Shown in pieces: positions 36,398 to 44,154 of a stretch of DNA of 64,000 nt; the stretch's first letter is position 1; each line of letters opens with the position of its first letter. The position numbers and the translations under genes are program-made. The stretch comes from Marinococcus sp. PL1-022 (lineage in GTDB: Bacteria > Bacillota > Bacilli > Bacillales > Marinococcaceae): the NCBI RefSeq assembly GCF_033845285.1, contig NZ_JAWXCX010000001.1, positions 1,875,495 through 1,939,494 on the forward strand, given 5' to 3'. A model generated the notes under the pieces. The model saw nothing but the letters and a program-made list of their open reading frames with translations. It was not told where the DNA came from and searched no databases.

Positions 36398-37519
36398 TTG
36401 ACAAATGCACCGTTTCGCGCAGAACACGTAGGAAGCTTTCTTCGTCCGGAGCGACTCAAAAAAGCTCGGCAGCAGTACGCAGAGGGAGAGTTAAGCGCCG
36501 AAGCACTATGGAACATTGAAAACGAAGAAATTACTGCTCTTGTAAAAAAGCAAAAAGAAGCCGGCCTGCCGGTCGTTACAGATGGTGAGTTCCGCCGCGC
36601 CTGGTTTCATCTCGATTTTATGCAGGAGGTCGAGGGAGCAGAATTTATTAAATTGGACCAGGGGCTTGTATTCAGCGACAATACGGAAACAAAAGCCGAA
36701 GGGGTCAAGGTTGTTAATAAGTTAGCCTTCCGCGATCACCCTGTGGTGCGCGAGTACGAATTTCTGCACAGTCTGAAAGGCGAGCATGCTGCCCGTGTGA
36801 CAGTCCCAAGTCCAAGCATGTTTATTTTCCGGACGGTAACTGAAGAAGAAAAAAATGTCTATCACTCGGAAGCGGAGCTTTTTTCCGACCTCGTGCAGGT
36901 TTATAAGGATACGATACAGGCTCTGTACGAAGCCGGCTGCCGCCACCTTCAGTTTGATGATACGACCTGGTCTTTATTTCTCGGCGCTGAAAAGGACAGG
37001 GACCTCGTCCTTTCCGGCGGTCTGCTTGAAGCACGAGGCCTGGATCCGAAAGAAACGCTGGAGATGTTTGTAAACACCGTCAATGAAGCAATTGCTGATA
37101 AGCCTGAGGATATGCGGATCTATATGCACGTCTGCCGCGGCAATTACAAGTCCACGTATGCCTCCAGCGGCAGCTACGATGCCGTTTCAGAATACATGTT
37201 CAGTAAATTAAACGTCGATGCTCTTCTGCTGGAATTTGATGATGAACGCTCCGGGGGCTTTGAGCCATTAAAGTACGTAAACCGCAGTGATCTGCAGGTG
37301 GTGCTCGGTTTAATCACTTCAAAATTTCCTGAACTCGAAGATGCTGGTTTAATCAAATCCAGACTGCAGGAAGCTAAAAAACATGTACCGCTTAAACAGC
37401 TCGGTTTAAGCCCTCAATGCGGCTTTGCTTCCACCGAAGAGGGTAATATTCTCACTGAAGAAGAGCAATGGGCGAAGGTGCGCCACGTCGTTTCACTTGC
37501 CGAAGACGTCTGGAAATAG
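36398..37519 (+). CDS. MetE-like cobalamin-independent methionine synthase family protein (YxjG/YxjH-like)
   Basis: 373 residues from the TTG at 36398, which has GAGGAG 9 nt upstream; a GTG at 36389 overlaps that site. Corresponds to the C-terminal catalytic barrel of MetE only. Features: RAEHVGSFLRPERLKKAR, VTDGEFRRAWFHLDF, FDDTTWSLF, zinc ligands H-x-C in YMHVCRGNYKS and Cys in SPQCGFASTEEGN. Such short forms transfer methyl groups to homocysteine in some bacteria. No SAM riboswitch was seen upstream, unlike B. subtilis yxjG/yxjH. Confidence 0.87.
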   Translation: MTNAPFRAEHVGSFLRPERLKKARQQYAEGELSAEALWNIENEEITALVKKQKEAGLPVVTDGEFRRAWFHLDFMQEVEGAEFIKLDQGLVFSDNTETKAEGVKVVNKLAFRDHPVVREYEFLHSLKGEHAARVTVPSPSMFIFRTVTEEEKNVYHSEAELFSDLVQVYKDTIQALYEAGCRHLQFDDTTWSLFLGAEKDRDLVLSGGLLEARGLDPKETLEMFVNTVNEAIADKPEDMRIYMHVCRGNYKSTYASSGSYDAVSEYMFSKLNVDALLLEFDDERSGGFEPLKYVNRSDLQVVLGLITSKFPELEDAGLIKSRLQEAKKHVPLKQLGLSPQCGFASTEEGNILTEEEQWAKVRHVVSLAEDVWK

Positions 37520-37530
37520 GTATCTTGATA

Positions 37531-37559
37531 AAGAAGCCGGCGTTCCCCGGCTTCTTTTT
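37531..37559 (+). terminator. Terminator of the MetE-like gene
   Basis: Stem AAGAAGCCGG/CCGGCTTCTT with loop CGTTCC-like, followed by TTTTTAA. Confidence 0.85.
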
Positions 37560-37601
37560 AACAGACACGTACGATAATTCTCCCTGCCAAGGCACCCGGA
37601 T

Positions 37602-37630
37602 GCCTAAATCTTTTCTGGCATTTAGGCCAG
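37602..37630 (+). repeat. Nested palindromes upstream of the DUF2513 gene
   Basis: GCCTAAAT (37602-37609) is inverted at 37620-37627 as ATTTAGGC; CTGGC/GCCAG (37615-37630) overlaps it. It lies about 50 nt before the start codon and could be an operator. It lacks a T-run, so it is not an obvious terminator. Confidence 0.45.
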
Positions 37631-37676
37631 TCCCGATATTATAATTTCAGTAAGTATAAAAAAGGTGGAAGATAAA

Positions 37677-38039
37677 ATGGTTATGGAAAGAGACATGGAA
37701 TCAATCAGGAAGCTTTTGATTGATTTGAAGGAGCAAAAACCCGGCTTCAGCCTGACATCTAAAAACGAAGAAACCGATTATTACATGTATCTGCTCACCG
37801 AAGGAGGCCTGATCGAGGCCACCAGGCACAAAACCTTGAGTAAACAGGTGACAAGCTACCATAATATTAAGATTACATTTGCCGGCCATGATTTCATTGA
37901 TGTTGCTGAAGACGACAATATTTGGAACAAAACACAGGAAAAAGCCATGGAAAAGGGTTGGTCGATGTCCAACATCCCCCTGACCGTCCTGACAGATTTA
38001 CTTAAAACCACACTTTACCAGCATTTAAGCAGCGACTGA
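37677..38039 (+). CDS. DUF2513 family protein
   Basis: 120 residues from the ATG at 37677 (AAGGTGG upstream). The pattern RDMESIRKLLIDLKEQ near the start and YMYLLTEGGLIEA, ITFAGHDFIDVAEDDNIWNK later are typical of DUF2513, a small winged-helix-like family often found in phage or accessory regions. Function unknown. Single gene with palindromic DNA upstream and a terminator downstream. Confidence 0.8.
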   Translation: MVMERDMESIRKLLIDLKEQKPGFSLTSKNEETDYYMYLLTEGGLIEATRHKTLSKQVTSYHNIKITFAGHDFIDVAEDDNIWNKTQEKAMEKGWSMSNIPLTVLTDLLKTTLYQHLSSD

Positions 38040-38090
38040 AGCACAACTAATTTCTCATGGTTTATGCTTTACCCACATAGCTTCCCGCGA

Positions 38091-38118
38091 ACCTCCTGAT
38101 ACTTCAGGAGGTTTTTTG
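38091..38118 (+). terminator. Terminator of the DUF2513 gene
   Basis: Stem ACCTCCTGA/TCAGGAGGT followed by TTTTTTGTT. Confidence 0.88.
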
Positions 38119-38555
38119 TTGTTCCGGCTGAATACTTTTCTTGTCCGGCATCAGCTCTTTTTCAGCAGCATTTTTAAGAGGTTTACTGATTTATATAAAT
38201 TAGTTCATTCCTCATGAAACACAAGAATCAGGTTATTTTTCTCACATTATTCATTTGTAACATTATGTTCGTTTCCTCACTGAAATTTTAAATTTTTCGC
38301 TTTAAAACCCTCGTTTTATAAGGGTTTTGTAAATATTACACATAATTTCTCATATATTTCATAAAGCTTAATCTTGTTACGTTTGCATTACATTCGTCCT
38401 ATTCGCTTGAAAGTTCTTCTTCTTCAAGTTAAATTTACAAACGTGCGATAGATTACTTTGACATACGCATCCAACTATTAATTTGTTTACGCTCATTCAC
38501 ACTTAATGCTCATTAAATAAAAATTTTATACCTTCCAAGGAGGAATTTTTCAACC
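38119..38555 (+). other. AT-rich gap of about 440 nt upstream of the 3D-domain gene
   Basis: No ORF. It holds a perfect 8-bp inverted repeat AAAACCCT/AGGGTTTT (38304-38328) and a consensus -35 TTGACA (38458-38463) without a clear -10. The length suggests a complex promoter or leader, but I recognise no riboswitch (in particular no ydaO-type c-di-AMP motif). Confidence 0.5.
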
Positions 38556-39254
38556 ATGATGAAATCTACGAAAGCTTCACATTGGATCGGCGGCGCAATT
38601 CTTGGTACAGCTCTAGCTTTTGCAGCACCAGCGGTAAGTGATGCATCAGACAGCCTGCTGGTCCAGGGAGACTCCAGTGACTCTGTATCCCAAGCCCAAT
38701 CGGTACTCGATGATAAAGGATATTATGATTATGAAGTAGACGGGATTTTTGGTTCGATTACAGCAGCAGCTGTCCGCGATTTTCAGGCTGATGAAGGCCT
38801 TACGGTCGACGGTATCATCGGTCCGAATACAAAAGCAGCGCTTTATGGAGAGAGCTCCAGTGACAATGATACTGAAGCAGACTCTAAAGCAGACGACAGC
38901 GATGATGAAGCGGTCGAATCTGCTTCCACCTCGGAAAGCAGCAGCTCTGCAGACACCTCCGGCGGAGAATCCATGACAGTTGAAGCTACTGCTTATACAG
39001 CAGACTGCGCAGGCTGCAGCGGCATTACAGCTACCGGCGTGAATTTAAATACCAACCGCTATGCGAAAGTCATCGCTGTAGACCCTGATGTTATTCCACT
39101 CGGCTCTGAAGTGCAAATTGAAGGTATGGGTACTTATACGGCAGCGGATACCGGCGGAGCGATAAATGGAAACCGCATTGACGTTCACGTTCCAAGTAAG
39201 TCCGAAGCTTATTCCTTCGGCCGCCGAAGCGTTGAAGTAACCGTAGTAGATTAA
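38556..39254 (+). CDS. Secreted peptidoglycan-binding protein with 3D domain
   Basis: 232 residues. Signal peptide (about 1-31, cut after VSDA), then a PG_binding_1 domain (SVSQAQSVLDDKGYYDYEVDG, partial; to about 98). A Ser/Asp/Glu-rich linker (100-145) leads to a C-terminal 3D domain with YTADCAGCSGITATG, VIPLGSEVQIEG, AADTGGAINGNRIDVHV, holding the three conserved Asp. 3D domains are lytic-transglycosylase-like and act on the cell wall. ATG at 38556 after AAGGAGG. The acidic linker fits a salt-adapted secreted protein. Confidence 0.92.
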   Translation: MMKSTKASHWIGGAILGTALAFAAPAVSDASDSLLVQGDSSDSVSQAQSVLDDKGYYDYEVDGIFGSITAAAVRDFQADEGLTVDGIIGPNTKAALYGESSSDNDTEADSKADDSDDEAVESASTSESSSSADTSGGESMTVEATAYTADCAGCSGITATGVNLNTNRYAKVIAVDPDVIPLGSEVQIEGMGTYTAADTGGAINGNRIDVHVPSKSEAYSFGRRSVEVTVVD

Positions 39255-39278
39255 TCTACTTATAAGCTTTATAAATGA

Positions 39279-39322
39279 AGAGACGCCTTTCCTTCGAAAT
39301 GGAAAGGCGTCTCTATTTTTTT
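39279..39322. terminator. Terminator between the 3D-domain gene and cynS
   Basis: Long stem AGAGACGCCTTTCC/GGAAAGGCGTCTCT around TTCGAAAT, followed on the plus strand by ATTTTTTT. It serves the plus-strand gene and probably also the convergent cynS. Confidence 0.85.
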
Positions 39323-39328
39323 ATTCCT

Positions 39329-39775
39329 TTACCACTTTGTATATGGAAGAAATTTGCCGTTTAACGTGACGACGACCCGGTCCCCTTTTGGGTCCTCTTC
39401 ACGTTCTACATCCATTTTAAAATCGATGGCGCTCATAATACCATCACCGAATTCTTCATGGATAACTTCCTTTAATGTCGTTCCATATACCTGAGTAATT
39501 TCATGAAACCGGTAAATAAGCGGATCTGTCGGAACATCCTCGTTTAGAGAACCTTTGTATGGAACAGCCATCAGTTCATGCTTAATTTCTTCATAAGGAA
39601 CTTCGAGGTAGTTAATGAGCGCGTCTGCTTCCTTTTCGTCCATTGATGCCTGACCCTGAATTACAGCAGCAACCCATGTTTTGTTACGGCCCACGGCTTC
39701 CGCTAGATCCTGATAAGTAGCTCTTTTCCGGTTCTTTGCTTCTATCAGCTTGGCGGTGACTTCACTCATTTCCAT
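39329..39775 (-). CDS. cynS: Cyanate hydratase (cyanase)
   Basis: 148 residues, normal length. Converts cyanate and bicarbonate to carbon dioxide and ammonia (via carbamate). An N-terminal helical DNA-binding-like domain (YQDLAEAVGRNKTWVAAVIQGQ, partial) precedes the catalytic segment. The catalytic triad of E. coli cyanase is preserved: Arg and Glu in IYRFHEI and Ser in GIMSAIDF; the C-terminus VVVTLNGKFLPYTKW is typical. No carbonic anhydrase (cynT) or transporter is adjacent, so it stands alone. Confidence 0.95.
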   Translation of the reverse strand: MEMSEVTAKLIEAKNRKRATYQDLAEAVGRNKTWVAAVIQGQASMDEKEADALINYLEVPYEEIKHELMAVPYKGSLNEDVPTDPLIYRFHEITQVYGTTLKEVIHEEFGDGIMSAIDFKMDVEREEDPKGDRVVVTLNGKFLPYTKW

Positions 39776-39860
39776 TATTTTCTCTCCTTCCTTTTTCTAT
39801 TCTACTTTACTTTAACATGCAGGCATTACCACAATATATGATTTTTGCCATCTTCTTTTA

Positions 39861-39912
39861 GGCGGTTGGAATTCAAACTGCGCTAAGCTTAGTTCCAACA
39901 GCCTATTTTTTG
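39861..39912 (+). terminator. Terminator-like hairpin without an upstream gene
   Basis: GTTGGAA/TTCCAAC with flanking GGC/GCC (39861-39903), then TATTTTTTG on the plus strand. Nothing on the plus strand precedes it except sequence antisense to cynS and its promoter, so it may end a small RNA. The rest of the 39776-40160 gap shows nothing else convincing. Confidence 0.45.
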
Positions 39913-40160
39913 TTAATTTACCGTAATTTTGTTTCAAAAAGATGCATTAAGGATATATGTATAGCTACCTGCATATTTTTATGCCGGTTTTTAAAAGTGA
40001 ATATAACCAGCTTCAGCAGCAATGAGTTAGACCATTGGGAGCTAATCATAAGCTGAAAAGAAAAAGCCTGAGAGCTGTTTCTTTTTAGTTCCAGGCATGC
40101 ACCGGGTGCTTCTGTGACTGAAACAGATTATTACTACTACCCCACGAAGGAGTGCTTGTT

Positions 40161-41012
40161 ATGTCTTATTTTTCTCCCTATATTGTTACCACTGTAGCTG
40201 ATGCTAATTATGCTGAGCATACAGCTGTGTCCTTTACTTCTCTTCTCACGAACACTGCAAGGCCGGAGAGAATTGAATTCCACGTTATTGAAACCGGCTG
40301 GAGCAGCTATCAAAAACAAATGCTCGAGCAGCTTGGAGCTTACTTTAATTCCCGTGTCGTTTTTCATGCCATCGACACCGACAGATATAAAAATCTTTTT
40401 CAGGCAAATCACAAATATTCCTATCATATTACCAATGCTGCCTATTACCGGTTATCCATTCCATACTTGTTTACGAATGTAGACAAGATACTGTATATCG
40501 ACTGCGACACCATCGTCCAGGAAGACATTACTATTTTGTGGAAGATCCCTCTGCGGCGCCAGGTTATGGCCGCAGCAGAAAACTTCGGCGGATTCTACCG
40601 CAACGATGATTTGTTTATGCCGCCGGAAGCTAAATATTTTAATTCCGGGGTTATGATGATTCACGTGCCAAATTGGAAAAAACACCAGGTGACCGACCAG
40701 GTCGTCCAGTTTATCCAAAAGCATGAGAGCCGGATGCTTTATCACGATCAGGACGGCTTAAACGCCGTGCTTTACAATCATTGGTTCGAGCTTCATCCTA
40801 AATGGAATACAATGACTGATATGTTCCTGAAGGCTGTTCCTGACACCCACCAGGGAAAAAAGGTGATGAGTGCTGTCGAAAAGCCGGCTGTCATTCATTT
40901 TACCGGGCCGGAAAAGCCATGGCAGCCAGATACCAAGCACCCTTTAAAGCATTTGTATCATGAATATGCTGCCCAAAAAGACGAAATTGTCGTGAAGCCT
41001 ACTTCCCTGTAA
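40161..41012 (+). CDS. Glycosyltransferase family 8 protein
   Basis: 283 residues from the ATG at 40161 (GAAGGAG upstream). GT-A fold: N-terminal nucleotide-binding region (YIVTTVADANYAEHTAVSF, partial), the DxD motif in KILYIDCDTIVQED, NSGVMMIHVPNWKK and the C-terminal HDQDGLNAVLYNHW and IHFTGPEKPW motifs. Retaining enzyme expected to add a hexose to lipopolysaccharide-like, teichoic or protein acceptors; the acceptor is unknown. Single gene. Confidence 0.9.
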   Translation: MSYFSPYIVTTVADANYAEHTAVSFTSLLTNTARPERIEFHVIETGWSSYQKQMLEQLGAYFNSRVVFHAIDTDRYKNLFQANHKYSYHITNAAYYRLSIPYLFTNVDKILYIDCDTIVQEDITILWKIPLRRQVMAAAENFGGFYRNDDLFMPPEAKYFNSGVMMIHVPNWKKHQVTDQVVQFIQKHESRMLYHDQDGLNAVLYNHWFELHPKWNTMTDMFLKAVPDTHQGKKVMSAVEKPAVIHFTGPEKPWQPDTKHPLKHLYHEYAAQKDEIVVKPTSL

Positions 41013-41019
41013 TACCGGT

Positions 41020-41054
41020 GCCGCTCTTTTAATCAAAAGGAGCGGCATTATTTT
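41020..41054 (+). terminator. Terminator of the GT8 gene
   Basis: Stem GCCGCTCTTTT/AAAAGGAGCGGC followed by ATTATTTTG. Overlaps the end of the convergent mpsC. Confidence 0.75.
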
Positions 41055-41743
41055 GCTTCGGGCTCCTTACTGCTGCAGACAAATATTAAATAATTGATGT
41101 CTTTATCCACGTCCCAGATAATAAATGGATCGATCACTTCCCGCGGCATCCGTGCCAGTAAATCTGTTTCATCGATGATGCTTTTAACGAGTGTTGTTTT
41201 TGCTGCTTCAATTTCCTCTGCATGCCCTTCTTCAAGAAGCTGACGTTCTACCGGGGTCAATACATTCGTTCGTTCAATCAGCACTACGCGGTGATTTAAA
41301 GGTTTTGTGTTCACAAACGCAGAGAGACCTTCTTTGTTTTCTCCCGCTTTTTTCACAACGCTGTTTAACTCTTCCTGCCACTTTTCTACAATTCCGGATT
41401 CCGCTGGCGCCTCCACAGTACCGAAAATCACCCCTGAACGCTGGTCAAGGTTCCAGTTAGTGTAAATATCGAGTATTTCCTTTCCGGTCACTGCTTCGAG
41501 CTCTGATTTTATATCAGCATAGATAACGCTCATCAGCATCTCCCTCAACTCTTCAACTTTTTTGCCTTCATTTTTTTGAATTAAAATTTGTTCCATCGGC
41601 ACCAAAAAATCACGAATGTGGACACAAAAATAAGGCGGGGCCCACGTAGTATGTACAGAGATAGGTCCTTTTCCAAAGCTTTCCCTCAAAACCTTTCCAA
41701 TATATCCAGCTATCGCTGATTGTACTTCCTTTACTTCTGACAT
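41048..41743 (-). CDS. mpsC: MpsC family protein (two DUF2294 domains)
   Basis: 231 residues from the ATG at 41743 (GGGAG upstream; an upstream ATG adds 8 residues). Two DUF2294 units: the first (about 5-105) has IAGYIGKVLRESFGKGP and WAPPYFCVHIRDF; the second (about 120-230) has KPLNHRVVLIERTNVLTPVE (partial) and ARMPREVIDPFIIWDVD. MpsC is part of the MpsABC group linked to bicarbonate/Na+ membrane function in staphylococci; mpsA/mpsB are not adjacent. No membrane segment. An unusual structured leader precedes it. Confidence 0.8.
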   Translation of the reverse strand: MSEVKEVQSAIAGYIGKVLRESFGKGPISVHTTWAPPYFCVHIRDFLVPMEQILIQKNEGKKVEELREMLMSVIYADIKSELEAVTGKEILDIYTNWNLDQRSGVIFGTVEAPAESGIVEKWQEELNSVVKKAGENKEGLSAFVNTKPLNHRVVLIERTNVLTPVERQLLEEGHAEEIEAAKTTLVKSIIDETDLLARMPREVIDPFIIWDVDKDINYLIFVCSSKEPEAK

Positions 41744-41830
41744 CACATTTTTCTCCCTTTCTTCCAAGCATCATCTTGTTTTGCCCCCGCTCTTCCAGTC
41801 TTTCCGGAAAAAACGAAAGCTTATAAAAGC

Positions 41831-41868
41831 ATAAAAAAAGCCACAGAGGAAAAATATCCTTTGTAGCT
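41831..41868 (-). terminator. Terminator between the antiporter and mpsC
   Basis: AGCTACAAAGGA pairs with TCCTCTGTGGCT (two G-U pairs), followed by seven T on the minus strand. It is 226 nt after the antiporter stop and 88 nt before the mpsC start, so it may belong to an mpsC leader RNA. Confidence 0.75.
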
Positions 41869-41937
41869 TACCGTTTAGCTCAATTGTCTAACGATCCTGC
41901 ATCATTTACTGATTATTAAATTTTACATTGCCGCCTG

Positions 41938-42015
41938 GGACGACACCCGGGGCTTCATTTCCTGTGAGTGTAACGACTTATTTTCAGCCCTATTGTCCAA
42001 AAATTTCTATCGTCC
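41938..42015 (-). promoter_or_regulatory. Structured leader element of unknown class upstream of mpsC
   Basis: On the minus strand GGACGAUA (42015-42008) can pair with UGUCGUCC (41945-41938), enclosing an inner GGGCU/AGCCC stem (41990-41986/41954-41950). The terminator lies about 70 nt beyond. The layout resembles a riboswitch plus expression platform, but I do not recognise the class. It may equally be the 3' untranslated region of the antiporter mRNA. Confidence 0.4.
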
Positions 42016-42094
42016 TTATAAAACATACATTATTTATTCATGTTTCACTTTACCTGTTTTGAACTGATTTTGCAATGCATTTGCTGCAGGAATG

Positions 42095-43402
42095 CTACAG
42101 AAGAAACGCTGCGGCCAGTCCGCAGATAAACAGCGGAATGTTGAAGTGCAGGAATGTCGGTACACATGTATCCCATATGTGATCATGGCGTCCATCGGCA
42201 TTCAGGCCGGCTGTCGGTCCAAGCGTGCTGTCAGAGGCCGGTGAGCCTGCATCCCCAATCGCACCTGCAGTGCCGATTAAAGCTGCGGTGGCAAGCGGAG
42301 AGAAGCCGAGTGAGGCACTTAGTGGCACAAACAAGGCTGCAAGGATTGGAATCGTCCCGAATGAAGAGCCTATCCCCATTGTAATCAATAGCCCTGTCAA
42401 AAGCATCACGACTGCTCCGAGAAGCTGGCTGCCGCCAAGAACGTCAGACGTCACTGCCACTAACTGCTCTACTGCTCCAGTGTCCTTCAGAACAGTCGCG
42501 TAGCCGGAGGCAAGGAGCATCACAAAGGCGATCATCCCCATCATTCGAACGCCGTCGTTCACCGTCTGATCGGCTTCTTTCACCGGAACCACCCGGAAAA
42601 TAAACATAGCTGCAATACCGGTCAGTGCACCGATTACCAATGATTCGGTCCATACCTGTACTAACAGCGCAGATACAATCGCTATCAGTGTTAACAAATG
42701 CGATAGCTGAAATTTATTAGTGTTCTTCAGGGAAGCCTCTGCTTCTGTAACGTCTACGTTTCCCGCTTCCATTTCTTTATCTTTACGGTACGTAACGAAA
42801 ATAGCTATCAGCAGGCCGATCACCATGCCGCCGACTGGAATAATCATCGCCTGCCAAATCTGCCCGAACGCAATATTCATGCCGTTGTCGTTCATGCTCT
42901 CCTGAATAATCTCCTGAAAAATCAGTCCATAGCCGACAGGGATCAGCATATAAGGCGCCTTTAAGCCAAAGGTCAAGCTTACAGCTACCGCCCGGCGGTT
43001 AATTTTCATATGATCAAATAAATGCAGAAGCGGCGGTATAAGTATCGGGATAAATGCAATATGTACCGGCACAAGATTCTGCGATAAACAAGCCACTCCT
43101 GCAATGGTCAAAAGCAAAGCTGCCCGTTTATTTTTTAACAGCTTTACCAGATTTGTCACTAAAAACCCTGTAATCCCCGAATAGCCAATCATAACTGCAA
43201 AAACACCGAGCAGAATGTAGCTGAGGGCGGTGCCAGCCCTCCCACCCATGCCGGATACGAGCATTTCAATGGAATCGGTAAATGACAGACCGGCCAGCAG
43301 CCCTGCCGTCACTGCTGCCCCCATCAGTGCAAGAATGACATTCAGCCGGAACAGACTGAGAACAATCAGCACCAGGACTGAAACTATAACTGCGTACTCC
43401 AC
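42095..43402 (-). CDS. Na+/H+ antiporter family protein (YuiF/NhaC-like)
   Basis: 435 residues with about 11-12 membrane segments spread over the whole length. Typical features: N-terminal EYAVIVSVLVLIVLSLFRLN (20 residues), ACLSQNLVPVHIAFIPILIPP (partial), a charged cytoplasmic loop (YRKDKEMEAGNVDVTEAEA) at about 207-225, and GDAGSPASDSTLGPTAGLNADG near the end. Members of this Na_H_antiporter family exchange Na+ for H+ or amino acids for H+. In an alkaliphile or halophile it would help sodium extrusion. Single gene; substrate not proven by sequence. Confidence 0.87.
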   Translation of the reverse strand: MEYAVIVSVLVLIVLSLFRLNVILALMGAAVTAGLLAGLSFTDSIEMLVSGMGGRAGTALSYILLGVFAVMIGYSGITGFLVTNLVKLLKNKRAALLLTIAGVACLSQNLVPVHIAFIPILIPPLLHLFDHMKINRRAVAVSLTFGLKAPYMLIPVGYGLIFQEIIQESMNDNGMNIAFGQIWQAMIIPVGGMVIGLLIAIFVTYRKDKEMEAGNVDVTEAEASLKNTNKFQLSHLLTLIAIVSALLVQVWTESLVIGALTGIAAMFIFRVVPVKEADQTVNDGVRMMGMIAFVMLLASGYATVLKDTGAVEQLVAVTSDVLGGSQLLGAVVMLLTGLLITMGIGSSFGTIPILAALFVPLSASLGFSPLATAALIGTAGAIGDAGSPASDSTLGPTAGLNADGRHDHIWDTCVPTFLHFNIPLFICGLAAAFLL

Positions 43403-43529
43403 TTTGTTTCCCTCGTTTCTCTTCTTTTATCGTTTATGTACATGGATACAGATTAAACGCACAAAGAAGATTTTAGCATAGATCCTTTAGCCTGCTCAAA
43501 CTTTATCAGAGTAAAATATTCTGCTTTAT

Positions 43530-43982
43530 TTAAAATTCCCACTCGTAGTGCGTCCATGCGCTCTTAACCCCGCCAAGCGATTCGTAAAGTCTGCGTGCTT
43601 TTTTATTGCTGCGGTCTGTTTCAAGCACCATACCGGCATAATCCTCTGACTGCACGTAAGAAAGAACAAACTCAAGAAGCTCTTTTCCGTAATGCTGACC
43701 CTGGAATTCTTGATAGATATACAGGTCGTTTAAAATGGCTGTTTTTTTAACCTGTAAGGTGCTGAACGTCTGATACAGGGTAGCAAAACCGATCAAGTCG
43801 CCGTAATGCTCCACGATAAACTGGATGCCGATTTCCGGCTGGGCCAGAAGCTTTTTAATCAGTGTCTTTAATTTGCCGATACCCGGATCGGGATGCTCGT
43901 AATGGTCCACAATATACGCCTGCATGGCTTCTGCGAGACTGGGGATATCTTCTGTTTCTACGGTTCGTATTCTTATACTCAT
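43530..43982 (-). CDS. GNAT family N-acetyltransferase
   Basis: 150 residues from the ATG at 43982 (AGGAGG 6 nt upstream). Acetyl-CoA-binding motif A is visible as LYIYQEFQGQHYGKELLEFV (20 residues, about 90-110), with the C-terminal motif B LETDRSNKKARRLYESLG. Substrate unknown. Stands alone between the antiporter and cysI. Confidence 0.88.
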   Translation of the reverse strand: MSIRIRTVETEDIPSLAEAMQAYIVDHYEHPDPGIGKLKTLIKKLLAQPEIGIQFIVEHYGDLIGFATLYQTFSTLQVKKTAILNDLYIYQEFQGQHYGKELLEFVLSYVQSEDYAGMVLETDRSNKKARRLYESLGGVKSAWTHYEWEF

Positions 43983-44118
43983 GACGGCCTCCTGCATAGT
44001 TCTATTACCTTGCGTTTAATTGTTTTATCGCACTATATTTCATCTTATGGCACACAGAAACATGATACAACCCCGAAAGCAAAAGCACGGAGGAAAAATA
44101 TCCCTTTTACATTCATAT

Positions 44119-44153
44119 AAAAACGGGAGCCGCTTTTGCGCGCCCCCGTTTTT
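44119..44153 (-). terminator. Terminator of cysJI
   Basis: AAAAACGGG...CCCGTTTTT hairpin with a GC-rich interior, continuing into TTTTTATAT on the minus strand directly after the cysI stop. Confidence 0.78.
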
Positions 44154-44154
44154 A

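Noticed and set aside
38119-38555. ydaO-type c-di-AMP riboswitch before the cell-wall gene
   Set aside because: Long leader and cell-wall target made it plausible, but conserved motif segments were not found.
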